Assembly (NCBI RefSeq): GCF_004337985.1
Contig: NC_043742.1
Location: forward strand, 4,140,176-4,204,175
Reading direction: 5' to 3'
Origin: Pyricularia pennisetigena
Taxonomy: Eukaryota > Ascomycota > Sordariomycetes > Magnaporthales > Pyriculariaceae
DNA: 64,000 nucleotides
Shown: piece after piece, positions 35,485 through 45,641 of the stretch
How the letters are laid out: each line of letters starts with the position of its first letter
Position numbering within the stretch: position 1 is the stretch's first letter
Translations under genes and position numbers: made by a program
The notes under the pieces: model-generated
Told to the model about the DNA's origin: nothing
The model's input: only the letters and a program-made list of their open reading frames with translations
Databases searched by the model: none

Positions 35485-36383
35485 GTTGGCTAAAGGGTCA
35501 ATGGCGCGTTTCGGGGGGGTGTGAGGTTTGAAGCAATTGGCTCCGGAGCGATGATTGCACGGCAGGTTCGATGATATGTCGATTGGTTCTAGCTGAAGTA
35601 GGATTGGTCCAATTGAGTGGACAAGCTCCCCCAAGCTTTGTTTGGATACGTCACGTGATCTGATGTATGATGACCGGGCCGAAGCTCAGCAAAAAGTTAC
35701 ATTTGCTAGCTCCTGGGGCATTGGCAACTTGGCGCCCGTCAGTACGTGTTTGCTTGCTTCTTCATACGCGGTTGTAACTGCTGCCTAACTACTTGATCTC
35801 GGTTGCATCTTACTTTGCTCGCTCAAATACATTTGCGTGCCACTCATAATCTTCTGGCGGATATTTCAGTGTTATCTTTGAATACCTTGAAATTGCCTTG
35901 GGATCCATCGCTGCAAATGCAAATGTAAATGCAAATGCGTATCCAATGCGGCTTCCTCAATTTGTTGGAGCTTCGCCTGGCTACACTAAATCTTGCCAGT
36001 AGCTTCCTCTTTGGGAAAGCACGCCCATGGTATTCAGTTGAATTGTTTTCCAAATAATTTCCAAGTGACACACATGGGCTTTTGGAGCCCTTTTCGGGGC
36101 AAAGAGAGGTGTTTTCTTGCATCGTTCGTCCGCCACTGTTGTTAGTGCCGAACTCTTGTTATATTATTCTTTGAACATAGAATCCAACCAAACTGAGAAA
36201 AAAGGTCCCGGAGCCTAAGTATCTTTCCCCGATCACCATTAGCATTGTCTCTTTCAAAGCAGAGTTTCTCCGGGTGTTCTCTCGCCGTCAGTCACACACA
36301 GCTTTTACAACTATCATACTGCCCATTGGAAGGTGACCTTGATCAAATTCTATTGTTGCTACGCCCGGCTACTCGTCGCCACA
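35485..36383. other. divergent spacer, no gene seen
   Basis: This 0.9-kb stretch lies between NDUFA5 and the orphan gene. It has a short degenerate hexamer repeat of the type GCAAAT (about 35912-35937), and nothing else was recognised. Confidence 0.5.
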
Positions 36384-38654
36384 ATGCTGAGCGGCTCACT
36401 TCCACATATCTCCCCTCATCGGCGACAGGTCTCGCCCTCCATCTTCAATGGTAGCCAGACTGTTCGAGGCGACCGACCATCAGCATGCGATATAACCGCC
36501 CGAGCTGGACAGGGGCGCGCAATCTCGTCGCGAGAGCTCATCGGTCACTAGGAGAACCTTGGCTCACAAGTTCGTAAGCCTTCCAAGGCTGATGGTGTTG
36601 ATGAGAACGTTGAGCCAAGGCCCGGGGCCCTGAGACGTGTTTCGGCATCCAACCTGCAGCCCGCTCCTCTTGCGGCGGAACCTGACAGCAATGACGAGAT
36701 TGCGTCGTGCCAGCAACCACCGAGTCACTTGACCAAAGACAAGAAGATCAGTCTGAAGCTCCGCAACCACCCGAGAGCCCCTCCCACGTCAACCCAGTTA
36801 CGTCAAGTACAGCCTGGTTTCAATGGCCAAGAGGAAGGGCTGCCAAACCCTTCGCAATGGAGCACCGCCAGAAACGTATCCAGATCCAGCAACGGATCGC
36901 CACGTCCATACAGGTTTTTATTAGACAACCCATTTCCATCCCTAGAGTCTCTCACCCTGAGCGGTGGCAACGTCGAAAACCTTCTGAACAGCGAGGTTCC
37001 CTGGACCGTCGGGCGCTCCTTCAGACATGGATCACTCGAGTTGGACTATACCAGCCAGGATGCCACCTGCACCGCGGTCAGAAGCACCTCGTCCTCATAT
37101 CCAACCGAGGGCCAACGTTCCTCCGAAGATGCCGCCAGCCCGCCGCGCGGGTCCATACGTGACAGGTGGTTCGTGTCGTTGGGCCGGTTCAGCAAGCCTT
37201 ATGGTCGACTTTCGTTGCTCTTCCGAACATCATCCTCCTCCGGATATGGCCAAAAGGCACATGAAACATCTGATGAGGACAATCAATCTGAACAGGATAC
37301 GGCCACCACAGTAGATAGTTCCGACGATGTTTTTACAATCTCAGCTGAAGAACCCAAAGATAACGCTACCTTGCGAATCAATGAGCCGACAACTGCTGAC
37401 AATGGCATATCGGGTCACCACGTCCCCGAGGTACAAGAGATCAATTCTCCCACCCTTAGTGTGTATAGACCTTTCCCGAAGGTTGAACCTCCAATAAGGA
37501 GTATGGAAGTGGTGACTCCTCGGAAACTACAGAGAAGCAGCATCCACGGTAGTCTTTTTGAGGGCCTTGAGAAAGTCAACCTCGGTGCAACTGCTTTGTC
37601 AACTGAACCGCTATTCGAGGGTTCTCCCCAAACCGCCGACAGTGCTGCCGCCGTACAGAATACTGATGAGAAGCTCGTCATGGTAAATCCATCCGAAGTC
37701 AGTCTGAAATGCGAAGCCCGAAGTCGTTCTGACAGTCGACGCCTGCGGGGCGGCGGTGGGCTGAAGAAGCTCAAGCTCAAGCTGGAAAATAGTAGACTGG
37801 GAAGATACTACCGCCACACAATGAGGAGACGTACTTCTCATGACCTCGATATATCCGAGGGTCAGAAACGGAGATGCACGATGCGCAAGGAAAAAATACA
37901 TTGGTATCAGCCATGGCGTCGCGTAAAGTGGTTCAAGGACGCTCAGTACCGCAAGGAACCCAGGGCAACCAACGGAACTCCAAGGCCCCAGAGCTCCGGT
38001 GATGGTGCTTCTGAATGTTCAATCATGAACTCAAATGAAAAATCTAAAGGAGGTCAAACAAACCCTCAGAGGCAGGGCTCCCGGTTTCGGACAGAATTTG
38101 ACGCAAACGGGGGGCTGTTGATAAACCAAGAGCCAAACCAAGGCGCATTACATCGTGCAAACTTGCGGGCAGGCATGGGCGTTCATCTTGAGCAGATTGT
38201 TGAGGTGTCGTCCGAGTTTGAGCGAAGCATACAAGAAGAAGCAGTTGGCACTACTACGGCCGAGGCCACCCCTCCTGAGCAGCAACCATCTCACCCTCTT
38301 GCACGGAGTTCGGAAATAGTCAATACTGGGAACACAAGAGTAGATGAGCCGCCGCTTTCAAAGGTCTCGGACGAGCAAGCGGGTTCAGAAGCCGAAATTT
38401 TGTTGGTTCCGGGCTTGGTCAGTGCTGATACGCTTGTTTCTGGAGTGCAAGGAGCTGCAACGCCAATCCGGTCTGCTTCTCGAGCCGCCACTGTCACGAG
38501 CACTGGAATTGACAGCCTAACGAACGAGAACAATTTCGACGACGATGCTGGCTACTTGCTCTCAACTGATTCAATCAACTCAGCCACGTTTCCTTTCTCA
38601 GAGCCCATTTGTCGGCACAATAATGTGGTTGCAGGTTCATCTTTGACGGTGTGA
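36384..38654 (+). CDS. hypothetical disordered protein; 5' end interrupted by in-frame TAG
   Basis: I do not recognise this family. One frame runs from ATG 36384 to the stop at 38652-38654, broken only by TAG at 36549-36551. After that stop the next in-frame ATG is at 37503, deep inside what reads as coding sequence. So either an intron removes the stop, a nonsense change has occurred, or the start lies elsewhere. The best alternative intron I find (36429-36659, GTCTCG...CAG) keeps the frame but has a weak donor. The protein is largely disordered, rich in Ser, Thr, Pro and charged residues. A basic, Trp-containing block around 37740-37960 stands out (LKKLKLKLE, RYYRHTMRRRTSHDLDISEG, WYQPWRRVKWFKDA) and is probably its folded or conserved part. 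No signal peptide or membrane segment is evident. Confidence 0.55.
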
Positions 38655-39542
38655 CTAACTCCTTCATGGAATGCTTCATGGAATGCACCGTTGGATCCAA
38701 AAACCACTCAAGCAGATTGCACCATATGGGTGACACATCTTCAGAGGGGATCAGTTGGGGGCCCTGGTTTATTCAATTTCTTGGTAGCTGTTTCTAATGG
38801 CTGGCTCCCTTATGTAGCTGCTGATACTGCTGGCTGTTGCTGGTTGCGCAAACGTGCATACATATTCATGTTGGGTTCTCATAACCACCTGGCACAGCTG
38901 TGTCTAACGATACCAGTATTGTCATACTTTTTGTGTGGTAGGGATTAATTATATTCATAATGAGGAGTTTGTCGGTAAAATCTGTTTGCACCCGGACTAG
39001 CAATCAGCACCAGCTCAGTTGGACAACCGTGAGGAACATGCATTGATGATAGATATTTCTAGGCTACACCACACATTGGATACCCAATCATGTGGGGATA
39101 ACCCCCTTTTCAACAAAGGCTGCACCTTGTAATACAATGCTGGTCCATTTGGGGAAGGCCTCTGAATCTTCAGAGATGTGCAACCACATCTGGGGAATTT
39201 GTCTGTCTCGGGATGCCTGCCGGTCTTTGGGCTGGATCATGGGTCTAGACTTTTTGTGCCACCGGACGAAAACGGATATACGCATGCTAGACATTTGGCC
39301 GCTGCAGCGTGTCAAGTCGTACGGAGAAAACCTGGCGTGAGACAGAGAATATCAAATAAACGCACAGAAGACAACTCATCCCTGCGTACATGTAGTGTAG
39401 TAGTGTACCCAAGACAAGGTTGCACGACACACCTCTTTTTGAGCAAATGGTATCTTTGTGGTTTTTTCCCCCCAGAGGGACAAACAAGAGATACTATTAG
39501 TCTCATTAGTCAAAGTATTAAAAAAAACAAAATAAAAAAAGT
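38655..39542. other. convergent spacer, no gene seen
   Basis: This 0.9-kb stretch lies between the orphan gene and the MFS transporter, which converge. It presumably contains both 3' UTRs. A-rich sequence at 39518-39540 lies directly beside the MFS stop codon. Confidence 0.5.
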
Positions 39543-41651
39543 CTAGACCATGAAGCGGAAACCTGCAGCTGCGCCGGTAACGCCACGACCACGATCGCCA
39601 TAGCTCCTGTAGCCGTGGATCAATACGCGACCGGCATCTAAAGCGCGGTTTCTCCGGATGAGGACCCAGCGCAACACGAGGGCGAGGCCGGCGACGCCCA
39701 GCATGGCCGTGGCGCAGACGGCCATGCCCTGCGTGTAAAAGGGGGACTGAGACCTCGGGTAGAGCCGCGCGCCTAGCAGAGGGCCGCACTGGCCGACGGT
39801 CTGCATCAGGGCGAAGCCGGCGCCGCGCCGCGCCCGGCTGGGCTGGTTGTTGACGGTCCAGACGACGGTGAGCACAACGACGCAGAAGAAGCCCACGGCG
39901 GCCGGGTAGACGGCCAGATAGCGCACGGTGCTGGCGGGCTCGAGGCCGAGGGCGTGCTCCGAGAGGGCGAGGGTCACGTATCCGAGGGCCGAGGTCAGAG
40001 CAAACGGAATGAGGAAGGCGCTGCGGGTTCGCATCGAGTCGGACAGCTTGGCCGTGGCCAGGACGAAGAAGAAGGACACGAGGTAGGGAGGGGCCGAGAG
40101 GGCTTGGGCGCGCAGTCTGTCGTGGCCCATCGACTCCTCGAGTATGGTGGGCAGGAACACAGGGAGGGACGAGTATGCCATATTGGTGAAGAAGAGCATC
40201 AGGGCCGGGATGAGGGAGATCGGGTCGGTGCAGACGGCGAGGACTTCTTTGATGTTTAGGCTGTGCCCTTTGGTGCTTGGAGGAGATCGATGGTGGTTCT
40301 CGAGACGGAGCCTGGCGATCTTCTTCTCGCGCGGCGTGAGGTATGGCGCCATGTGTGGCGAGTCCGGAACGATGCGCCAGGCGATGATGGCAACAATGAC
40401 GGATGGAAAGCCTTCAGCGAGAAATAGGAGGCGCCAAGGGGTGATGGGACCGGCCTCTCCGAGCTTAAGGATAAGCCAGGCTAGAGTCGAGGCAAACGAG
40501 GTAGCCAGTGGAGCAGCTTTTGTTCTATTCGTGAGCAAAGGAAGAAGAAAATAGAAAACATCATCCCTAAGGAAAAGGGTAGGGCTTGGTATTCCCGTTG
40601 CTCAAAAAGGTGTAGTTTCGGGTTATCAAATATGACATTACATACCCGACACAAAGATGGCCGTCCTGAAAGCAAGTTCATCTCTCTTGAAGAACATGCA
40701 AAGGTAAAGCGGTATTCCAGTGAATCCAGCCTCGCCCATACCCAGAAACGCTCTCAACAAGATCAAGAAAGGATATGAAGGGGCCACTGCCTGCAGCGAG
40801 GCGACGACACCCCACGAGAGCACGAGCAGAGATGCGTAAATGTGAGGCGGGATGACCTGCCAGAGGAGCGACATCCACTCAAAGCCGATATAAGTCATGT
40901 AAAAGGCCTGTATTGCCCATGTGTACCAATCGTCTCGCGGCGGGGACGTTTGCAGGTCGACATCCATGCCGGCGATTCGCGCGTTGCCGATATCTGGGGG
41001 AGCGTCAGCATCGTATACGTAGTTTTCAACATGTAAGTTGAAGTCAAAGCAAAAGGCATAATGATCGTGTGCAGAAGAATATTGACGAGGGAGCATGCCT
41101 CAAAAGCCGAGACTATGTGCATGGTACACGAATAAACGTCGCTTCGTGGGGTTAAAGGGAGGAAGCACCGGGCGAAAATGACTTCAGTACGGTAAAGCCA
41201 AGTAGGCAAATGACAATTGCAGGAATAACAGATACAACAGCATGGAATAGGCAGATCAGAAATCCGGCGTACTCGAGCGATCCAGAAACGCCAGCATGTA
41301 CATCAAGGCTATAAACAAGACCAAGCGACGGTCGAACTTGCGCACAATGGCCTTTTCCTCACGGGCCGTGTATAATACCTTGGAGCTGAGGCTGCTGGCG
41401 GCATTGTGAATTCCAACATCATCATGGTCGTCATCGTTTTCATCATCACGTCGGCGATTGAGGGCTTCGAGTCCAATGGCACCATCCTTCTCTCGGCCAT
41501 GGTAGACACCTTCATCGCCCCGTTTCCCCTCGCTGTCTATCGACAACGAACTCGAGCTGTCGGCAATGAGGTGATGGTCGTCATAGGGCCCATGATGGCT
41601 GCCAGGTAGTAAGCTCAGTGAATATTCCCCACGGTGGCTGGACGACTCCAT
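39543..41651 (-). CDS. MFS transporter, Dal5/Tna1 anion:cation symporter family
   Basis: Model: exons 41651-41273, 40993-40646 and 40516-39543 on the minus strand, 566 residues. The hallmark LAFLDRSNIGNARIAGMDVD is restored exactly across the first intron and marks the Dal5/Tna1 allantoate, nicotinate and vitamin-type symporters. RAFLGMGEAGFTGIPLYL follows in TM4-TM5, and about twelve hydrophobic segments are present in total. The cytosolic N-terminus (about 95 residues) is rich in Ser, His and Asp. The family imports organic anions with protons across the plasma membrane; the substrate cannot be told from the sequence. Donors are GTACGC and GTATGT. The C-terminus is short and Arg/Gly-rich. 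Confidence 0.87.
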
Positions 41652-43178
41652 TGTTATTTTTATTTTATTTTGGCGGCTTAAGGACCCCAGTGGGCTAGCT
41701 ATTGGTGAGATGATGCTGCCGTCCTACCGTTGATGGAGCCACAAGCCTCGTCTACGGCGATTGGAGTTGAACCTGCCGAGAATGAATCGCTCGGAATTCG
41801 GATGACATCAGCCCCCGAGTGCGCCGCAGGAACAAGCCACCAAAACGCCGCCGCATGGATGCACGTGTATGCAGAAGAGAGATTCGTAATTAGAAACATT
41901 TCGATGACAAGATTCCCTAGTTTTGGCTATTAACCAGAAACATGACACGAGCAACCCTCATTGCGGACCTCCCTTTGTCTGACCCATCGTGCAGAACATT
42001 CTCACCCAATTTAGACACCTAGGGAGACCTGTCACTCATGACTGGGTCAAGGCTAAAGGTTAAATCTGTACTACAGGACTTTAGGGAAAGCTGCCCCACT
42101 CTTATAAGCAGCAGTTGGGGGCAAGATGCTTCAGCAAGCGCTTGACGCATGGCCTTCACATCTTAGCTTCTAATGCATGGCAATGACACAAGACAAGGTA
42201 AAAGCAGTCGGGGGAAAATCCAAGTCGTTTTTTTTTTTTTTTTAGTTGACAGACTGACGAGATCTGTCGCTTGACATCTCCATCGCGTTATTTACAAGGT
42301 AGTGTTTTATCTGAGAAACCCTCCCAATCTTTTTGTTCTCCGTCCAAGGGTAGGAAAATATATAAACGAGGGAAAGAGAGTCGAGACGACGAGAAAGGAA
42401 GCAAACAAGAATCCCGCCAGTCCCTCGAGAATGTGAATTTTGGATTTTGGTCTGTTGTGACAGGAAGGGGAGAGCGATGACTTTGACGCGTTGCTCAATA
42501 CATGCGTGCCTGTCCCCTCCCAAACTTTCGTTTTCCGAGTCTCGCTTGACTTGTCTTGAAATCCAACACACATTACATATGGAATCTTTGGCCAATTAGC
42601 TCGTTCGCCCTGTTTCGCCACAAAGCCTGATGTAGATTGTCAAAAAAAAAAAAACCTACACACCGCCCACGACCGATCAAAGGATGAAGTACAAGAAAAC
42701 AATATAAATTAAAATGGGCGTCCAGGCCAAAAGTCACCTTGTGCCCGTGTGTAGGAAGAGTACAATAGTATTGCACGCTGTAGCTTCCCTGGGTCCAATT
42801 GCGAACCGGCGAGGAATCTTATGAGAAAAAAAGGGGGGGCCATTCCGCTAGAAGTCAAACGGTTCGGTGAAGATATTGAAGAGAAAATTGGAAGCATCCA
42901 AAAAAGCAGAAGATGGCGACAGATCAGCATACAGTTGTCTATAAGCCAAAAACCGACGCAGTTCCACGACAAAGCAGCATTGGAACACAAGGCTGTTATA
43001 ATGCAATAATCCAAAAAAAATGACCTCCCGAGGGGTATCGAAGTTGTTGAAAGGGTCAAGTGACAAAATAAAAAGTGCGTGGGGCAGTGGATGTGGGTAT
43101 GGCAGGTAGCGTAAACCGTAGTCGGAAACGGCGTAATGATTTCATATGCAGGTGTGCGTGACAACACTGATGCCGAGA
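41652..43178. other. 1.5-kb spacer between MFS gene and MSB2
   Basis: Both flanking genes are on the minus strand, so this holds the MFS promoter and the MSB2 3' UTR. A run of 15 T lies at 42229-42243 and a run of A at 42641-42652. No gene was supported. Confidence 0.5.
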
Positions 43179-45641
43179 TCAGTTCCAGCCAAGTGAGTTC
43201 TCCTGTGCAACAGGCGCCGAGATGCCAGCAGTACGAGCAGAGTTGCCCGCGCTCCTGCCACTACCATTGCTGCCATGGCTCTCACGACCACCAGCTGGCC
43301 CCATAACCCCACCGTAATGCGTAAAGTCGCGGCTGAGAAGTGCACCACCCATCAAGGCAGGGCTGCCAGACTGCCGCATTTCAGAGGGCGAAGCAACTGA
43401 GCTGGATCGACGGTGTGCCTGCCTCTTCTTCTTGTACCGACGCGCAACGATGAACATGGCAGCACCGTAGGCAGCCGCGAGCGAAACAGCGCCAAATGCA
43501 ATACCAGCAACAGTTCCGCGCTGAGTGGCTGACTGGTTGGTGCTGTTGTTGTCGTTGTTGAAGACATCGTTGGGACCGTTCGACCCGTTACCTCCAGCGC
43601 CGGAACCTGCACCAGCAGGCTTCCCGTCAAGAGTAGCTCCAGGGAGAATGTCGATAGCCGGGTTCACCAACATTGTCAGGTTGTGAGCGAGCATGCCGTT
43701 GCTGGTGTTCTGGTAAAATTGAGAAAACGGTGTCTTCACGTCCAGGCGCAACTGAGGGAAAAAGGCCTTGGGCCAGGTGGCGATCGCAACAGAAGTAACA
43801 TAGCCAAGCTGCTGCTCCGTGTTGAGGGGAACAATCCGGAGGACTTGAAGCCTCTTCTTCTGCTCCTCGGTCAGTCCCTCCATGTACTTGAGCGCCTTGG
43901 GAAGATATTCAAAGATCTGGGCTCCCGCATTGGGGTTCTCGTTGGTAATGAACCTGTAGTTGAGCGCAAACTTGAACGCAACCTGAATCTCCATCATATC
44001 ATCACCCAGTGGCTCCGTGATGTCGTCGGATGGGTTGATGATCTTTGGCAAATCAGATGGCAGTACAGTGGGAACAGACGACGGGGCGATCGTCGAGGAG
44101 CCCGTTGTGGACGGAAGAGGCGCTTGTACGATGATGGTGGTTGGGAGCCAGTCGTCATTTGAGTTGGTGCTGCTTGTCGTCGAGGGTGTGCTCGCCGCCG
44201 ACGGAGTAGTAGCGGGGCCAGTGGTAGCAGGGGTGGTGGTAGTGGTTGGCAACTGAGTAAGCGTGGGAGCCTGAGTAGGTGGCAGCTGCGTCGTCGTGTT
44301 GCTCGGCACAGTGTTGTTGGAGCTTGGGGGAAGAACTGTGGGGGTAACGGTCGGTTCGGTAAGAGGAGGCTGCGTAGTCGGGAGCGTGGTGGGGATCGTG
44401 GAGACCGTAGTAGGAATCTGCGTGCTGTTCGCCGTGACACCCGGGCTGGTGATACTGGTGTCCGGGGGAAACCCAGGGGTTGTTGTCGGTAAGGCAGTTG
44501 TCTGCGATCCTACGGGCGGGGAAGTAACCGTTCCATTCGCGGTAGGAGTGGAAACTGGAGGGAGGGGCTGGATTGAAGTTACTGGCCCAGTGGTAGAGAC
44601 AACCGCAGTCGTCGGGCTAAGTGTATCGGATGCGATAGTGGTTGTAGCGGTGTCAACGGGGGTCGTGACAGGGGCAGTACCATTCGGCTGCAAAACTGTA
44701 GAGACAGAGGAAGCAATGCTGCTGATCAATGTGCTAATGTCACCAAGCGCAGGGTTCTCGGTCGAGCTGGAGCTGGTGGGTGTCACGATGCCGGTGGGGG
44801 CCAGCAGAATACCAGACGAGCTAGAAGATGAAGTGATGCTGGGAGTGACAACCGGTTCGGCAGTGCTCAGACTTGCGGTAGTCGGAAGGATGGTGGTCTC
44901 CGGGATCAGCCCAGTGTTCGACGTAGCAGTGGTTGGAAGAATGGTGGTCTCCGGGATCAATCCAGTATTCGAGGTAGCAGTGGTCGGAAGAATGGTGGTC
45001 TCTGGGATCAACCCAGTGTTCGACGCAGCAGTGGAAGCCCGAGATGTCGCTGTCGCTGTCGCGCTGGTGATTTCGGAAACCGACGAAGACTCCGGTGTAC
45101 CAACCAGCCTCGAAGTAGAGCCGGGCGCCGTGACAGACTCCGACGTAGCAGCCGAGGTCGAGTTCTGAGTAGTCGTAAGGGCCGACACTGATCCTGGCTG
45201 GACAGCGGCCGTCGAAGGGGGCGAAGCCGAGCTTGGGACGACGATCGGAACCACGTCGCCAGTCGCAGAGCTTCCTCCTGTCCCCGAAGTCGCGGGTCTT
45301 TGGCTAGAGGAGGTCGAGCCGGTAGTCAATGAATCACTCAGAGTGCTGAAGAACTCCTCTATACTGGTAGGCCGATTCGAAGCTGTAAACTCCTGAGTCG
45401 ACGACGCAGCAGAGGATGATGATGACGATGACGATGATGTCTCCGGCACGGGGATCGGGGGCGGCCTTGAGGTTGAGGATGAGGCTTCGCTAGGAGGAGT
45501 CGTCGCGTTGACAAACTGTCTCTTAATATGCCTCGGGAAGTATATGACGGGCCTTTCGATCCCGGCCCGAGTCTCGGGCTCTGCGCTCGCGAACGAGGCA
45601 GCCGCGACAAGTGCCACGGCCAATTTTGAGAAGCTGTGCAT
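43179..45641 (-). CDS. MSB2: signalling mucin Msb2 (transmembrane osmosensor/surface sensor)
   Basis: A single exon of 820 residues from ATG 45641. The signal peptide is about 1-20 (MHSFSKLAVALVAAASFASA). A very long Ser/Thr/Pro-rich mucin region follows, with a 17-residue repeat. Next is an extracellular folded domain (about 560-680: YRFITNENPNAGAQIFEYLP, LRIVPLNTEQQLGYVTSVAI), as in Msb2/Hkr1. A transmembrane helix (about 709-730, GIAFGAVSLAAAYGAAMFIV) leads to a basic stop-transfer RRYKKK and an 87-residue cytosolic tail ending ENSLGWN. Msb2 proteins are heavily O-glycosylated sensors upstream of the invasive-growth/pathogenicity MAP kinase through Cdc42 and Sho1. The same frame is open 69 nt upstream to another Met at 45710, but that start would bury the signal peptide. 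A preserved tail supports a working protein. Confidence 0.87.
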   Translation of the reverse strand: MHSFSKLAVALVAAASFASAEPETRAGIERPVIYFPRHIKRQFVNATTPPSEASSSTSRPPPIPVPETSSSSSSSSSAASSTQEFTASNRPTSIEEFFSTLSDSLTTGSTSSSQRPATSGTGGSSATGDVVPIVVPSSASPPSTAAVQPGSVSALTTTQNSTSAATSESVTAPGSTSRLVGTPESSSVSEITSATATATSRASTAASNTGLIPETTILPTTATSNTGLIPETTILPTTATSNTGLIPETTILPTTASLSTAEPVVTPSITSSSSSSGILLAPTGIVTPTSSSSTENPALGDISTLISSIASSVSTVLQPNGTAPVTTPVDTATTTIASDTLSPTTAVVSTTGPVTSIQPLPPVSTPTANGTVTSPPVGSQTTALPTTTPGFPPDTSITSPGVTANSTQIPTTVSTIPTTLPTTQPPLTEPTVTPTVLPPSSNNTVPSNTTTQLPPTQAPTLTQLPTTTTTPATTGPATTPSAASTPSTTSSTNSNDDWLPTTIIVQAPLPSTTGSSTIAPSSVPTVLPSDLPKIINPSDDITEPLGDDMMEIQVAFKFALNYRFITNENPNAGAQIFEYLPKALKYMEGLTEEQKKRLQVLRIVPLNTEQQLGYVTSVAIATWPKAFFPQLRLDVKTPFSQFYQNTSNGMLAHNLTMLVNPAIDILPGATLDGKPAGAGSGAGGNGSNGPNDVFNNDNNSTNQSATQRGTVAGIAFGAVSLAAAYGAAMFIVARRYKKKRQAHRRSSSVASPSEMRQSGSPALMGGALLSRDFTHYGGVMGPAGGRESHGSNGSGRSAGNSARTAGISAPVAQENSLGWN
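44878..45030 (-). repeat. 51-bp tandem repeat, three copies, inside MSB2
   Basis: Three nearly identical 51-bp units encode SNTGLIPETTILPTTAT in the mucin region. They differ by a few mostly synonymous bases. Copy number of such repeats commonly varies between strains. Confidence 0.85.

Noticed and set aside
44296..45168. 290-residue open frame on the plus strand
   Set aside because: It is antisense to the MSB2 mucin region; its Val/Gly-rich sequence is the mirror of Ser/Thr codon bias and shows no domain.
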